Origin: Lachnospiraceae bacterium
GTDB taxonomy: Bacteria; Bacillota; Clostridia; Lachnospirales; Lachnospiraceae
Reading direction: 5' to 3'
DNA: 64,000 bases
Assembly (NCBI GenBank): GCA_017624835.1
Contig: JAGAMG010000052.1
Span: 17,580 to 81,579, forward strand
Position numbers and translations under genes: made by a program. The notes below the pieces were generated by a model, which was given only the letters and a program-made list of their open reading frames with translations, had not been told where the DNA came from and made no database searches. Positions 19,861 through 29,803 of the stretch are shown in pieces (the stretch's first letter is position 1; every line of letters begins with the position of its first letter).

Positions 19861-21666
19861 ATGTCAGATTTTGAAGCAAAAATGAAATCTCCCAAGGGCA
19901 TAGAGCCTGAGCGCTGGTTTACGGAAATGTATCGTAAGCATCAGGGACATCCCCTCCGTACGCTGATTGCGTTATACAAGGGCAATTATCATAAGTTTTT
20001 ATTGGCAGTAGTGTTTTTTACTTTGAAGCATTGCTGTGTATGGGTGTTGCCCATTGTAACGGCAAATATTATTAATGATATTTCGGTTAAAAATCCGAAT
20101 ACAGTGCGAAATATTGTATTTTATACCCTATTGATGATTTTCCTGATAGGTTTAAATATTCCTATGAATTATCGTTATGTGGATTATAAGAGTCAGGCCA
20201 CCAGATATGCGGAAACCGGCCTTCGCAAGGCGTTGATTCGGAAATTACAGCAGCTGTCCATACGTTTCCATGTGGAAACACAGTCAGGACGTCTGCAGTC
20301 CAAAATTATGCGAGATGTAGAAGCGGTGGAGGGCTTATCAACCCAATTGTTTTTAAGCACCTTAAATATTGTTTTGAATATTTCCATTGCTTTGGCGGTA
20401 ACAATAACAAAGAGCTGGGTGGTTTTTCTGTTTTTTTTGGTAACAACACCCATTGCAGCTATTACCATGGTATCCTTCCGAACAAAAATGAAGAGGCGAA
20501 ACTATGAGTTCAGAAAGGAAATGGAAGAGACTTCTGCAAGGGTTATGGAGATGGTAGAACTGATTCCTGTAACGAGAGCTCATGCGCTGGAGGAGGAAGA
20601 GGTGGAGAAGATGAGTCGCCAGCTTTTTACTGCTGCGGAAAAGGGATACCGACTGGATTTGATTCAGGCACTTTTTGGTTCGGTAGGATGGGCTGCTTTT
20701 CAGGTATTCCAAATAATCTGTCTTGCTTTTACCGGATATTTGGCTTTTAAGGGAGATATTCTGGCAGGTGATATCACCTTATACCAAAGCTATTTTGCAA
20801 GCATTGTGAATCAGGTATCCGCTATCATTACACTGGTTCCCACTATCACTAAGGGTATCGAATCCGTGAATTCCATCGGTGAGGTGCTTTTATCCGAGGA
20901 TGTGGAGGAAAATGAAGGGAAGCGCCCCATTGAGACTGTGGAAGGTCATTTTGAATTCAAGGATGTGTATTTTTCCTATCATGATGGAGAGAAGGATATT
21001 TTGCAGGGCTTAAATCTTGAGGTAAAACAGGGGGAGACCATTGCACTGGTAGGGGAGTCGGGAGCAGGCAAATCTACTATTTTGAACATGATTATCGGAT
21101 TTTATCTGGCGGATCGGGGAAAAGTATTGCTGGATGGTCAGGATTTGAGGGAAATAGACCTTCGTACCTATCGGAAATACCTTGCGGTGGTGCCTCAGAC
21201 TTCTATATTGTTTTCGGGGACAATCCGCGATAATATTATTTATGGATGTGAAAATGTAACGGAGGAGCAGCTGCAGGAGGTTCTCAGGGCTGCCAATTTA
21301 AAGGAGTTTGTAGATTCGCTCCCCAAGGGCTTAGATACCTTGGTGGGAGAGCATGGAGGCAGGCTTTCCGGCGGACAGAGACAGCGAATCTCCATTGCCA
21401 GAGCGCTTATTCGTGATCCTCGTATTATTGTGCTGGATGAAGCCACCTCTGCACTGGACAGTATTTCCGAGAAGCTGATTCAGAGTGCGGTAAATAATCT
21501 GACTGCCGGTCGTACCACATTTATTGTTGCCCATAGACTGTCCACCATAAGGGATGCCGATAAAATTGCGGTAATTGGGGATGGAAGATGTGTGGAATAT
21601 GGTACCTATGAAGAATTGATGGAGCGTAAGGGTGCATTTTATAAATTAAAGAAAATGCAAACCTAA
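19861..21666 (+). CDS. ABC transporter, fused permease and ATPase (exporter type)
   Basis: 601 residues from the ATG at 19861. A six-helix type I exporter domain (about 50-330) precedes an ATPase domain with Walker A GESGAGKST, signature LSGGQ and Walker B IIVLDEATS. One half-transporter is encoded, so it should work as a homodimer. The substrate is unknown; lipid, peptide and drug exporters share this layout. It lies 60 bp after the helical-repeat gene and may belong to the same transcript. The ribosome site is the recurrent GAAAGGCATGGTTTT element; a GTG at 19831 is an alternative start without a good site. Confidence 0.88.
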   Translation: MSDFEAKMKSPKGIEPERWFTEMYRKHQGHPLRTLIALYKGNYHKFLLAVVFFTLKHCCVWVLPIVTANIINDISVKNPNTVRNIVFYTLLMIFLIGLNIPMNYRYVDYKSQATRYAETGLRKALIRKLQQLSIRFHVETQSGRLQSKIMRDVEAVEGLSTQLFLSTLNIVLNISIALAVTITKSWVVFLFFLVTTPIAAITMVSFRTKMKRRNYEFRKEMEETSARVMEMVELIPVTRAHALEEEEVEKMSRQLFTAAEKGYRLDLIQALFGSVGWAAFQVFQIICLAFTGYLAFKGDILAGDITLYQSYFASIVNQVSAIITLVPTITKGIESVNSIGEVLLSEDVEENEGKRPIETVEGHFEFKDVYFSYHDGEKDILQGLNLEVKQGETIALVGESGAGKSTILNMIIGFYLADRGKVLLDGQDLREIDLRTYRKYLAVVPQTSILFSGTIRDNIIYGCENVTEEQLQEVLRAANLKEFVDSLPKGLDTLVGEHGGRLSGGQRQRISIARALIRDPRIIVLDEATSALDSISEKLIQSAVNNLTAGRTTFIVAHRLSTIRDADKIAVIGDGRCVEYGTYEELMERKGAFYKLKKMQT

Positions 21667-21689
21667 TATCGCAAAAAAACTTATAATAA

Positions 21690-21728
21690 GCGGGCGAATG
21701 GTAAAAAAGTACTATTCATCCGTTTCTT
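21690..21728 (+). terminator. Intrinsic terminator after the ABC exporter
   Basis: A hairpin with arms GAATGGTA and TACTATTC, extended by CGG/CCG, then TTTCTTTTT. One G-U pair. Confidence 0.7.
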
Positions 21729-21754
21729 TTTATGTTAAAATATTAAAAAATACT

Positions 21755-21783
21755 TTGAATATAAAAGTATTGCAATATAAAAT
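21755..21783 (+). promoter_or_regulatory. Sigma-A promoter of the chemoreceptor-PilZ gene
   Basis: TTGAAT (21755-21760), 17-bp spacer, TAAAAT (21778-21783). Confidence 0.6.
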
Positions 21784-21825
21784 TATTGTAATGAAAAAGG
21801 AATCACAAAAGCTGTGGAGGTATCT

Positions 21826-23928
21826 ATGGAGTATAACGAGAAAGCGTTTGCCAAAAGTGCAAATAAAAAGGCAATGGGAATGTGGCTTGTAATGTCCATT
21901 GTGTTATCGGCGGCATATGCCATTGAAATTGTGAAAGGATTGAAAACAGTTCAATATTTTGTAATTATGGAATTAATCTGTTGGATTCCTTTTATATTTG
22001 GATTGATTGTTTTAAAGGTAAAAGGCTGGCATACCAAGCTGTATCAGGATATTGTGGGATTTGGTTATGGTGCTTTTTATCTTTATATAATGATGACTTC
22101 ACCGGGAACCTTGGCATTTACTTACATTTTACCTTTGATGAGTATGCTGATTATTTACAAAAATAAGAATTTTATTTTGCGCTGTGGTGTTGCCAGTGTT
22201 ACTGTTTTGGTTATTACAATTGTGCGAAATTATTTGAAGGGTATGAATACTCCAAATGATATTTCCAATTATGAAATTCAGTTTGGTATTATTCTCTTTT
22301 GTTATATCGGATATATTGTGGCAATTAATCATATGATAAAGTCCGATGGCGCATTGCTGGACTCTGTAAAGGATAATCTGGCTAAGGTGGTTACTACGGT
22401 TGAAAAGGTAAAGGTGGCAAGTAATTCGGTTGTAGATGGTGTAACCGTGGTAAGAGAATTGGCTGAGGAAAATAAAGAAGGTGCTAATATTGTTGTTGGC
22501 AGTATGGATGAATTGGCTGAAAAAAACATGGTATTAAGCCAGAAAATCGATTCTTCCATGGAAATGACGGAGGACATTGACAATCAGGTTGGAAATGTAG
22601 CTGAGTTGGTAGCACATATTGTAGAAATTAGTGAAAAATCAGCTAATCATGCTAATATCAGTGCGAAGGATTTGAAAAATGCGGTGGATGCCACTAATGC
22701 AATGGCAAGATTGTCTTCGGAAGTGGAAGATATTTTAAATGAATTTAAGAATCAGTTTGATAAAGTAAAAAGTGAAACAGGAACCATCGAAAATATTACC
22801 TCCCAGACCAATCTTTTGGCATTAAATGCTTCTATTGAAGCTGCCAGAGCAGGAGAAGCAGGAAAAGGCTTTGCTGTGGTTGCGGATGAAATTAGAAATT
22901 TGAGTATGGGGACTCAGAATTCTTCTAACAGTATTATGGATGCTTTAAAGCTTTTGGAGGAAACCTCAGGTAAAATGACGGAATCCATTACAACCATTCT
23001 GAATCTGATTTCCGAAATCTTAGAAACCATGCAGACTGTCAATGCCAGTGTTGATATGATAGCAAAGGATTCCAAACAGCTTGGTGAGGAAATTCAGGTA
23101 GTGGACTCTGCTATGAATCAGGTGGAATGCTCTAACAAAAACATGGTAGATAATATGAAGCAGGTGCAGGATATTATGGTTACCATGACGCAGAGTGTAT
23201 CTGAATCTGCCACAACCACATCAACCATGCTAAGTAAATATGAGGAGACTGCCCGCAATGTAATTAACATTGAATCTGTTGTTGGTAAATTGGTAGAAGA
23301 ATTAGGTGCCGGCGGATTTATGAGTTTGGAAGATGTTACTGCCGGAATGAAAGTGATTTTGGTTGAGCAGGGCAGTAAGACGGATTATCATACAGAGGTC
23401 GTAGATGTACAAAAAGAAAAGGTAATGATACCTGTTTCAGACGCTTTGGAAAATTATCTGACAGGGAATACGGGCAAGAAGAAATATGAAGTTCGTATTA
23501 TTGTAAATAATACGGTTTATGTTTGGTATGATGTGGAGATTGGCAAGCGAACAAAGAATGCCAATGGACAATATGCTCTTGTACTGGATGACAATCCCAA
23601 GGTGTTAAATCGTAGAAAGCATCCCCGATTGCCGTTGGCAAATTCCTGTGAAATTTTGTTGAAAGCTACAGGAAAAGCTTATTCGGGAAAGGTAGTAAAT
23701 ATCAGTGCCGGTGGTTTTGCTTTTGCCTGTAAAGCACAGGAATTTGCAAGGGTTAATGGAGAGATAGTGGAATTAACCATTCAGGATTTTGAATTATTAA
23801 AAGGAAAGGCGCTTACAGGTATTGTTATTCGTTCCACTGATGATCATGGAACCTATATTGTAGGTTGTAGAATGCCTGAGGATAATGCAGTAATTCAAAA
23901 ATATGTCAATGAAAAAACGATGAAATAA
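21826..23928 (+). CDS. Membrane chemoreceptor with C-terminal PilZ domain
   Basis: 700 residues from the ATG at 21826 (GGAGG upstream); a GTG at 21814 is less likely. The N-terminus has about six membrane helices (20-180) without a large outside domain. A long coiled-coil MCP signalling region follows, with the hairpin tip in [19 protein letters not shown]. The C-terminus has an MVILV-like PilZN barrel followed by PilZ with RRKHPR (596-601) and NISAGG (625-630), both needed for c-di-GMP binding. It should link c-di-GMP to chemotaxis or another CheA output. The conserved motifs suggest it still binds the nucleotide. The 3' side carries the hairpin array. Confidence 0.85.
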   Translation: MEYNEKAFAKSANKKAMGMWLVMSIVLSAAYAIEIVKGLKTVQYFVIMELICWIPFIFGLIVLKVKGWHTKLYQDIVGFGYGAFYLYIMMTSPGTLAFTYILPLMSMLIIYKNKNFILRCGVASVTVLVITIVRNYLKGMNTPNDISNYEIQFGIILFCYIGYIVAINHMIKSDGALLDSVKDNLAKVVTTVEKVKVASNSVVDGVTVVRELAEENKEGANIVVGSMDELAEKNMVLSQKIDSSMEMTEDIDNQVGNVAELVAHIVEISEKSANHANISAKDLKNAVDATNAMARLSSEVEDILNEFKNQFDKVKSETGTIENITSQTNLLALNASIEAARAGEAGKGFAVVADEIRNLSMGTQNSSNSIMDALKLLEETSGKMTESITTILNLISEILETMQTVNASVDMIAKDSKQLGEEIQVVDSAMNQVECSNKNMVDNMKQVQDIMVTMTQSVSESATTTSTMLSKYEETARNVINIESVVGKLVEELGAGGFMSLEDVTAGMKVILVEQGSKTDYHTEVVDVQKEKVMIPVSDALENYLTGNTGKKKYEVRIIVNNTVYVWYDVEIGKRTKNANGQYALVLDDNPKVLNRRKHPRLPLANSCEILLKATGKAYSGKVVNISAGGFAFACKAQEFARVNGEIVELTIQDFELLKGKALTGIVIRSTDDHGTYIVGCRMPEDNAVIQKYVNEKTMK

Positions 23929-23959
23929 ATGTATTTCTGATGGTATTAAAATGATGATT

Positions 23960-24310
23960 TACAACTGGAATAGAAAAAATTAAGCTAATTGGGGAAAGAG
24001 TATAAAACTATACCAATTGATAATAGGAAAATATAATCTGATTGGGATAAAATTATAACACTATACCAATTAAAATTGAGAAAATATGATTTGATTGGTA
24101 GAAAATTCAAGTGCGTTACCAACTAAAATATGAAATGCATAATTCTGTTGGTGTATAAGTCAGGTGAAATGCCAATTGTGATATGAAATTCTCAATTATG
24201 TTGGTATAGGAAAGGAAGAATATACCAACTAAATCTAAAAGATATATTTTGAGTTGGTATAATGACAAGAAATGCTCCCAATCAAAGTGCGAAAAAACTA
24301 AATAAATTGG
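23960..24310 (+). repeat. Tandem array of 33-nt hairpin units, period exactly 53 nt
   Basis: Six units start with CCAA and end with TTGG, each exactly 33 nt: 24013-24045, 24066-24098, 24119-24151, 24172-24204, 24225-24257, 24278-24310. All linkers are exactly 20 nt. A degenerate seventh unit lies at 23961-23992. The inner sequence varies, but position 5 and its partner change together (T/A, T/A, C/G, T/G, C/G, T/A), which keeps pairing in a plus-strand RNA; on the minus strand the fourth would be an A/C mismatch. No coding frame fits a 53-nt period. It fills most of the 673-bp gap and ends at a terminator, so it is probably a 3' UTR or separate RNA. Binding sites for a DNA protein are the alternative. 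Confidence 0.85.
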
Positions 24311-24333
24311 TATTTGTACCATATAAATTTTCT

Positions 24334-24365
24334 AAAGATATCGGACATGCTTCCGGTATCTTTTT
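24334..24365 (+). terminator. Intrinsic terminator ending the hairpin array
   Basis: A 10-bp stem (24335-24344 with 24353-24362, one G-U pair) with an 8-nt loop and a run of five T. No terminator separates the chemoreceptor-PilZ stop from the array, so the array is likely inside that transcript. Confidence 0.75.
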
Positions 24366-24510
24366 AAATGATTAAAATAAAGGAATAATATTCAAAATCT
24401 TTAGAAAATCTTTGGATTTTTATGACGGTTCTGTTTATTTTTTTCTTTTATACTCCGGTTATCATAATCATTTATAACAAGAGGAGGAATGTTGTATGGA
24501 TTTTCTATTA

Positions 24511-24539
24511 TTGCGATGACCGCATAGGGGCAGTATAAT
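24511..24539 (+). promoter_or_regulatory. Promoter of the two-component operon
   Basis: TTGCGA (24511-24516), 17-bp spacer, TATAAT (24534-24539), giving a leader of about 55 nt. The remaining sequence between the terminator and this promoter shows nothing I can name. Confidence 0.65.
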
Positions 24540-24601
24540 AGACTTGCTGTATAAAAAAGCAGCTTGGTTGTCAAAAAAATAATACATAGGATGATAAAAA
24601 C

Positions 24602-25315
24602 ATGGATAACAGTAAATTTCATATTTTAATAGTGGAAGATGATAAGGAAATTCGTGAGGGTGTAGAAATTTATTTGAAAAATCAGGGATATGTGGTTTTT
24701 CAAGCTGCTAATGGACAGGAAGCGCTAAAGATAATCGAGGAACAGGAGATACATTTGGCAATTGTGGATATTATGATGCCGGTTATGGATGGTGTGACCA
24801 TGCTTATGAAACTGCGTATGCTTGAATATGAATTTCCTGTAATTATGCTTTCTGCCAAGTCTGAGGAAGTGGATAAGATTATGGGGTTAAATATGGGGGC
24901 GGACGATTATGTGACAAAGCCCTTTACACCGCTGGAGCTTTTGGCAAGAGTAAATTCTCATTTGAGAAGGTATTCCAAATATTTATCAGCAGTCAATGAA
25001 TACAGCAATAAGGAGCAGATTTATACCATTGGCGGACTGGAGCTGAATGAGGACAGAGTGGAGGTCAGTGTGGATGGAGAACCTGTAAAGCTGACTCCCA
25101 TGGAATTTAAGATAGTACAGCTTCTCATAAAAAATCCCGGAAGGGTTTTTCCGGCGGATGAAATTTACGAGCGTGTTTGGAATGAAAAAGCAGTAAATAC
25201 CGATACCATTATGGTTCATGTAAGAAATATAAGAGAAAAAATTGAAATAGATCCTAAGAATCCCAAGTATTTGAAGGTGGTTTGGGGTGTTGGATACAAG
25301 ATCGATAAGCAGTAG
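24602..25315 (+). CDS. OmpR-family response regulator
   Basis: 237 residues. Receiver domain with acidic pocket E12-D13-D14, phospho-acceptor D56 (IVDIMMP), S84 and K106 (TKPF). A winged-helix DNA-binding domain follows (about 140-235; LTPMEFKIVQLL). It pairs with the histidine kinase 31 bp downstream. Targets are unknown. Confidence 0.92.
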   Translation: MDNSKFHILIVEDDKEIREGVEIYLKNQGYVVFQAANGQEALKIIEEQEIHLAIVDIMMPVMDGVTMLMKLRMLEYEFPVIMLSAKSEEVDKIMGLNMGADDYVTKPFTPLELLARVNSHLRRYSKYLSAVNEYSNKEQIYTIGGLELNEDRVEVSVDGEPVKLTPMEFKIVQLLIKNPGRVFPADEIYERVWNEKAVNTDTIMVHVRNIREKIEIDPKNPKYLKVVWGVGYKIDKQ

Positions 25316-25346
25316 CATAACCAGCTGCTGCGGAAAGGTGGCAGAC

Positions 25347-27737
25347 ATGTCTGAAAATCAAGAAATAAAGCAGCAAATAATGGAAAAACAACAGAATGAT
25401 AAACCAAATGAGATAGAAAAAGCAGCGAAAAAAACGAAAAGAGAGAAGCATAAATGGATTGTGGCAGGTATCTGTGTGTCCATGGTTATGGCAATTGTGT
25501 TTACCTCCTTTTACGGGGTGTTTGAGAATGCAGCCAGAAAAAATCTAAATAGTCCCTTGGAGTCGGAGGAGCAGCTTGCCTATTTGTTTAACAATACCTA
25601 TGTGCTTTATCGGGATTTATATAATAAAAAGAATCAAACAAACGCAGATTATGCAGATATCTATTTAAAGCCCAAAGAAGGGTATGAGTGGCTTTTGGAG
25701 GATGCCACTCTGGAATTGCCGGAGGATGAATTTTTTGCTAAATTTTCCGATAGGGATTTTTCTGTTAATTCGGAGGACGTCGAAATAACAGAGGATATGT
25801 GGGAATTTTATGAGGGCTACCATGCCACTATGGAATATGTAAACCATCGGTTTCTGGCATTGGAAAGTGAATTTACAAATTTAAATTCCATTTATGATTA
25901 TTTGATAGAGGATACAAGCACTCTGGAGATTGTTACCAATTTGACAATACCCAATGTGAATTTTGAAGAACAGTTTCTTTATATTTCTTTTGTTTTTGAT
26001 GAGAATGGGAATGTATCCCTTGACAGCAATATTAAGGGAAATGATATCACAAAGCTTCGAAAAAACGCAAATGAAGTCATGAGAAATCTCGCTTTACAAA
26101 ATATGATGGAAAGCAGGGAAATTATTTCCGGGGGCTATCTGGAAATTGTGATGCCAAAAGACTGTAAGGTAACCTTTTGTATCAGCAATACGGATTGGAA
26201 AAAAATGGAGTCCGATGGTATCTATGTAATTGACAGTGCCTTCATGATTATGAACCGATTTGATGCTTATTCTAATAGCCCTTGTATCTATGTGTATATG
26301 CTGATAGCATTATTGGTGCTTTCGTTCGCATTGTTTTTTTCGGGATTAGAGGAAGAAAAACCCTGGAATGAGGTGGGATTATGCAACTGTATGCCCGCAG
26401 AAGGATTGCTTGTCCTTGCTTTTATATCATTGGGGCTGATGGCGGCTGTCATATATCTTGTAATGTGGGTAAATAGTGGGAGTAGTGTAGATAGCTTTGC
26501 AGTATTTCTACCAAGACATTTTGCTAAGTGGATTGTTTATGGCATCAACATTCTTGCCATTACAGCGATTCTTTTTATACCATGGTATATGGGGATCTGT
26601 TTAAGAGCCTTGAGAGAATGGGGGGGGAAGAAATACTTTCGGGAACGAAGCTTACTTTATCAGATATTCCCTTATGTAAAAAGGAAATATCAGGAGCTTT
26701 ATGAGGAGGCAAGTCACTTTGATGTGACAAAAAATGCCAAAAAGCTGATTTTGAAAATCGTAATTTTAAACGGTATTATTCTTTTTGTAATTTGCTGTTT
26801 CCCTCTTGGCGGTTTTGCTGTTGCCCTTGTGTATTCGGTATTATTGTATTTTGTTTTAAAGAAATATATCAGTAATTTGCAGCAAAAATACAGTATTTTA
26901 TTGGGAGCCACCAATGAAATCGCAGAAGGAAATCTGAATGTCAGCATGAAAGAGGATTTGGGTGTTTTTGAACCCTTTAAACCTCAGATAATCAGGATTC
27001 AGAGCGGTTTTAAGAAAGCGGTGGAAGAGGAGACGAAGAGCCAGCGGATGAAGTCCGAGTTGATTACGAATGTTTCCCATGACTTAAAGACTCCCTTAAC
27101 TGCGATTATTACTTACATTAACCTTTTAAAAGAGGAGGATATTACGGAAAAACAACGGAAAGAATATCTTGATACCTTGGAGAGAAAATCCATGCGACTT
27201 AAAGTGCTGATTGAGGATTTGTTTGAAGTCAGTAAGGCAAATTCCCAAAATCTGACACTTAATATAATGGATGTGGATATAGTCAATCTATTGAAGCAGG
27301 TTTCCTTTGAAATGAATGATAAATTAAAGGAAAAGCAATTAGAGGTACGTATGGATTTGCCCGAAGAAAAGGTGATTTTGCCATTGGACAGTCAGAAAAC
27401 CTATCGTATTTTTGAGAATCTGTTGGGAAATGTGGCAAAATATGCCATGACGAGTACCAGAGTATATATTCAGTGCCTAAACAAAGATGAAGAAATATCA
27501 ATTATTATCAAGAATATTTCTTCCCAGGAAATTTTAGTGAGTGCTGAGGAATTAACAGAGCGTTTTGTCCGTGGAGATGTCTCCAGAAATACGGAGGGAA
27601 GCGGATTGGGACTTGCGATTGCCAAAAGTTTTACTGAATTGCAGGGTGGAAAATTCAATATTAATCTGGATGGAGATTTGTTTAAGGTAACCGTCTTTTT
27701 TGAGAAGAAAACGCAAAAAGAAACTGTAGAAGGATAA
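25347..27737 (+). CDS. Membrane sensor histidine kinase
   Basis: 796 residues from the ATG at 25347 (AAAGGTGG upstream). A charged cytosolic N-terminus is followed by one membrane helix, an extracellular region of about 240 residues without a recognised fold, then about five more membrane helices (PCIYVYMLIALLVLSFALFF onward). The kinase core has the H-box NVSHDLKTPL (H578), the N-box ENLLGNVAKYA and the G-box GSGLGLAIAK (about 750-760). The large outside region plus multiple later helices is an unusual sensor layout, and the ligand cannot be guessed. Confidence 0.88.
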   Translation: MSENQEIKQQIMEKQQNDKPNEIEKAAKKTKREKHKWIVAGICVSMVMAIVFTSFYGVFENAARKNLNSPLESEEQLAYLFNNTYVLYRDLYNKKNQTNADYADIYLKPKEGYEWLLEDATLELPEDEFFAKFSDRDFSVNSEDVEITEDMWEFYEGYHATMEYVNHRFLALESEFTNLNSIYDYLIEDTSTLEIVTNLTIPNVNFEEQFLYISFVFDENGNVSLDSNIKGNDITKLRKNANEVMRNLALQNMMESREIISGGYLEIVMPKDCKVTFCISNTDWKKMESDGIYVIDSAFMIMNRFDAYSNSPCIYVYMLIALLVLSFALFFSGLEEEKPWNEVGLCNCMPAEGLLVLAFISLGLMAAVIYLVMWVNSGSSVDSFAVFLPRHFAKWIVYGINILAITAILFIPWYMGICLRALREWGGKKYFRERSLLYQIFPYVKRKYQELYEEASHFDVTKNAKKLILKIVILNGIILFVICCFPLGGFAVALVYSVLLYFVLKKYISNLQQKYSILLGATNEIAEGNLNVSMKEDLGVFEPFKPQIIRIQSGFKKAVEEETKSQRMKSELITNVSHDLKTPLTAIITYINLLKEEDITEKQRKEYLDTLERKSMRLKVLIEDLFEVSKANSQNLTLNIMDVDIVNLLKQVSFEMNDKLKEKQLEVRMDLPEEKVILPLDSQKTYRIFENLLGNVAKYAMTSTRVYIQCLNKDEEISIIIKNISSQEILVSAEELTERFVRGDVSRNTEGSGLGLAIAKSFTELQGGKFNINLDGDLFKVTVFFEKKTQKETVEG

Positions 27738-27769
27738 AATAAATCAAGTAATAAGTTATAAAAAGTCTA

Positions 27770-27798
27770 TTTAAAAACGCCGCTGATTGTGTTATGAT
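27770..27798 (+). promoter_or_regulatory. Candidate promoter of leuC
   Basis: TTTAAA (27770-27775), 17-bp spacer, TATGAT (27793-27798). Confidence 0.5.
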
Positions 27799-27838
27799 AG
27801 CAAAAGACATATATTTCGTTGGTTTGGAGGTTCAAAAC

Positions 27839-29101
27839 ATGGGAATGACAATGACACAAAAGATTCTGGCTGCGGCGGCTGGCCTTGAAAAGGTAGAGGC
27901 AGGACAGTTAATCGAAGCGAAGCTGGATTTGGTGCTTGGGAACGATATTACAAGCCCTGTAGCAATTAAGGAAATGGAAAAAATGAAGGTGGACGGCGTA
28001 TTTGACAAGGATAAAATCGCTTTGGTTCCCGATCATTTTGTACCCAATAAAGACATTAAATCTGCTGAGCATTGCAAATGCGTAAGAGAGTTTGCAAGAC
28101 GTAATGAGATTACCAATTATTTTGAAGTGGGAGAGATGGGTATTGAGCATGCACTGCTGCCTGAAAAAGGTCTTACCGTAGCAGGTGATGTGATTATCGG
28201 CGCGGATTCCCATACCTGTACCTATGGTGCCCTTGGTGCCTTCTCCACAGGTGTTGGAAGTACCGATATGGCTGCGGGAATGGCTACCGGAAAGGCATGG
28301 TTTAAGGTGCCTTCCGCAATCCGCTTTAATCTGGTAGGTAAGCCTAGTGAATGGGTTAGCGGTAAGGATGTGATTTTACATATTATCGGTATGATTGGTG
28401 TGGATGGTGCGCTCTATAAATCCATGGAATTTGTAGGAGAGGGTATTGCGAACCTTACCATGGATGACCGTTTTACCATTGCCAATATGGCAATTGAGGC
28501 GGGCGGTAAGAATGGTATCTTCCCCGTGGATGAGCTGGCAGAAAGTTATATGAAGGAGCATTCCACCCGTTCCTATACTGTATATGAAGCGGATGAGGAT
28601 GCCGTTTATGATGAGGAGTATACCATTGATTTAAGTACCCTTCGTCCTACCATTGCATTCCCCCATCTGCCTGAAAATACTCATACCATTGATGAGATTA
28701 ATGCAATGGAGGATATTGTAATAGATCAGGTAGTAATCGGCTCCTGTACCAATGGTCGTTTGGATGACTTAAGAATTGCTGCCAAGGTTCTTGCAGGCAA
28801 GCACATCAAAAAAGGAATGCGTTGTATTGTAATTCCAGCAACTCAGGCAATTTATATGCAGGCAATGGAAGAGGGACTTATCAAGACCTTTATTGAGGCA
28901 GGTGCAGTTGTCAGCACTCCTACCTGTGGTCCTTGTCTTGGAGGATATATGGGTATTCTTGCAGAGGGCGAGAGATGTGTATCCACTACTAACCGTAATT
29001 TTGTGGGACGTATGGGACATGTAAATTCTGAAATTTATCTGGCAAGTCCTGCTGTTGCGGCAGCCAGTGCCATTACAGGTAAGATTTCCAGCCCAGCATA
29101 G
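27839..29101 (+). CDS. leuC: 3-isopropylmalate dehydratase, large subunit
   Basis: 420 residues from the ATG at 27839 (GGAGG eight bases upstream). Aconitase-family 4Fe-4S ligands are visible in [11 protein letters not shown] and TCGPCLGG, and [13 protein letters not shown] is the substrate-site signature. The compact length is that of the separate-subunit LeuC/homoaconitase-like type, which can also handle related substrates. With LeuD it isomerises 2-isopropylmalate to 3-isopropylmalate in leucine synthesis. Two strong hairpins separate it from leuD. Confidence 0.9.
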   Translation: MGMTMTQKILAAAAGLEKVEAGQLIEAKLDLVLGNDITSPVAIKEMEKMKVDGVFDKDKIALVPDHFVPNKDIKSAEHCKCVREFARRNEITNYFEVGEMGIEHALLPEKGLTVAGDVIIGADSHTCTYGALGAFSTGVGSTDMAAGMATGKAWFKVPSAIRFNLVGKPSEWVSGKDVILHIIGMIGVDGALYKSMEFVGEGIANLTMDDRFTIANMAIEAGGKNGIFPVDELAESYMKEHSTRSYTVYEADEDAVYDEEYTIDLSTLRPTIAFPHLPENTHTIDEINAMEDIVIDQVVIGSCTNGRLDDLRIAAKVLAGKHIKKGMRCIVIPATQAIYMQAMEEGLIKTFIEAGAVVSTPTCGPCLGGYMGILAEGERCVSTTNRNFVGRMGHVNSEIYLASPAVAAASAITGKISSPA

Positions 29102-29183
29102 CGTAAAAAGTAAATCTAAGTCTGCAAAAGACGCAGACTAAGATTTACTAAGTTTTACGCAGAAGAACGCTAAAGCGTTCTTC
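29101..29183 (+). repeat. Two nested inverted repeats in the leuC-leuD spacer
   Basis: The first hairpin (29101-29160) has GCGTAAAA/TTTTACGC as outer arms and a 17-bp inner stem with one mismatch. The second (29162-29183) has a perfect 9-bp stem GAAGAACGC with a TAAA loop. Neither is followed by a run of T, so these are not classic terminators. A smaller GCAC/GTGC hairpin follows at 29198-29210. Confidence 0.8.
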
Positions 29184-29223
29184 GATAAATAAGTCAGCAC
29201 AAAAAGTGCAGAATGGAGTTAGT

Positions 29224-29715
29224 ATGAATAACGCAAAAGGTATAGTTTTTAAATATGGTGATAATGTAGATACGGATGTAATCATCCCTGCAAGATATCT
29301 GAATTCCTCAGATCCTGCAGAGTTGGCTACTCATTGTATGGAAGATATTGATAAGGAATTTGTAAATAAAGTAAAAAAAGGGGATATTATCGTAGCTGAG
29401 AAAAACTTTGGCTGCGGCTCCTCCAGAGAGCATGCCCCCATTGCAATTAAGGCTGCAGGTGTCAGCTGTGTAATCGCAGAAACCTTTGCCCGTATTTTCT
29501 ACCGTAATGCCATTAATATCGGACTTCCCATTATTGAATGTCCCGAGGCTTCTAAAGGGATTGATGCAGGGGATGAGGTAGAGATTGATTTTAACACCGG
29601 TGTAATCACCAATGTAACCAAGGGAACTACCTTTAAAGGACAGGCATTTCCGGAATTTATGCAAAAAATTATTGCAGCAGAAGGACTTATCAATTATATT
29701 AACAGTAATCAATAA
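29224..29715 (+). CDS. leuD: 3-isopropylmalate dehydratase, small subunit
   Basis: 163 residues from the ATG at 29224 (GGAG upstream), the normal length for the separate swivel-domain subunit. Signature segments [29 protein letters not shown] and [17 protein letters not shown] are all present. It forms the active enzyme with LeuC. A longer upstream frame to 29206 lacks a proper start. Confidence 0.93.
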   Translation: MNNAKGIVFKYGDNVDTDVIIPARYLNSSDPAELATHCMEDIDKEFVNKVKKGDIIVAEKNFGCGSSREHAPIAIKAAGVSCVIAETFARIFYRNAINIGLPIIECPEASKGIDAGDEVEIDFNTGVITNVTKGTTFKGQAFPEFMQKIIAAEGLINYINSNQ

Positions 29716-29736
29716 TTTATATTGTAAAAAAGAATC

Positions 29737-29780
29737 CATGGCTCACAGCGCAGAAAACTTTGCGCGGTGGGTCATGTTTT
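29737..29780 (+). terminator. Terminator after leuD
   Basis: A long stem (CATGGCTCAC with its partner, then GCGCA/TGCGC, one bulge and G-U pairs) followed by TTTT. It separates leuCD from the MATE gene. Confidence 0.65.
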
Positions 29781-29803
29781 GTGTGTGACGGAAAGGAACT
29801 ATT

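Noticed and set aside
23960-24310. CRISPR array
   Set aside because: Only the four to five terminal bases of each unit are conserved, both the unit interiors and the linkers vary, and no cas genes are nearby. A CRISPR would have near-identical repeats.
24481-24539. Leader peptide MDFLLLR with a perfect AGGAGG site before the response regulator
   Set aside because: The best promoter for the response regulator lies downstream of that start, so the peptide would not be on the mRNA.
24401-24622. Minus-strand frame of 73 codons before the response regulator
   Set aside because: No ribosome site, overlaps the promoter and start of the response regulator gene, and has atypical composition.
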